Shown here one piece after another: positions 5,175 through 5,204 of a DNA stretch of 5,204 nt (its first letter is position 1; the number at the start of each line of letters is the position of its first letter). Where the stretch lies: assembly GCA_027364495.1 (NCBI GenBank), contig DAHXPE010000046.1, forward strand, positions 1 to 5,204. Reading direction: 5' to 3'. The notes beneath the pieces are model-generated. The model saw only the letters and a program-made list of their open reading frames with translations, did not search any database and was not told where the DNA came from. The DNA comes from Candidatus Heimdallarchaeota archaeon (GTDB lineage: Archaea > Asgardarchaeota > Heimdallarchaeia > Hodarchaeales > LC-3). Made by a program: the position numbers and the translations under genes.

Positions 5175-5204
5175 TTTTTTTGTATTATTATATTTTTTTT
5201 TTTT
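5175..5204 (+). terminator. Oligo-T terminator region after the GTPase gene
   Basis: A run of seven T (5175-5181) and then at least twelve T (5193 to the window edge) follow the GTPase stop by about 40 and 55 bases. Consecutive T-runs in the non-template strand are the standard intrinsic termination signal in archaea. No hairpin precedes them, which is normal for that mechanism. Confidence 0.5.

Overview
The window is AT-rich (intergenic stretches markedly more so than the genes) and looks like the chromosome of an Asgard archaeon (Lokiarchaeia/Heimdallarchaeia type). Two genes point there. One encodes a single-domain Rab/Ras-type small GTPase with all five G motifs, in a genome that otherwise reads as prokaryotic: intron-free genes, TTG/ATG start choices and oligo-T 3' ends. 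The other encodes a protein whose N-terminus resembles the longin/roadblock-like domains common in Asgard genomes. No rRNA, tRNA or CRISPR array was seen. The lineage is an inference from gene content.

Layout. Positions 1-962 hold two minus-strand genes in the same reading frame: a longin/roadblock-like protein (962 to 156), then, past a TAA and 39 bases, a second ORF that runs off the left edge. Positions 963-1533 are non-coding, with a hairpin and a possible faint coding relic. Positions 1534-2035 hold a plus-strand relic with a 117-codon open frame, no start codon, and an upstream stop and frameshift. Positions 2253-3203 encode a zinc-type medium-chain alcohol dehydrogenase that has lost its structural-zinc lobe in frame. 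Positions 3431-4165 hold a decayed minus-strand gene for a membrane protein with a C-terminal SHOCT domain. It is split by a 121-bp MITE-like element with 25-bp inverted ends and flanking ATT repeats. Positions 4562-5137 encode the Rab-like GTPase, followed by strong T-runs.

How it fits together. There is no obvious multi-gene operon apart from the left-hand pair. The longin-like protein and the GTPase belong to classes that cooperate in eukaryotic membrane traffic. Here they lie 3.6 kb apart and point outward, so a functional link is conjecture. The space between the intact genes is largely filled by broken genes, so the middle of the window looks like a decaying, mobile-element-visited region. 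The most notable signals are the element whose removal rejoins the SHOCT reading frame, the lobe-less dehydrogenase that also lacks the usual proton-relay Ser/Thr, and the 117-codon frame that has no start.
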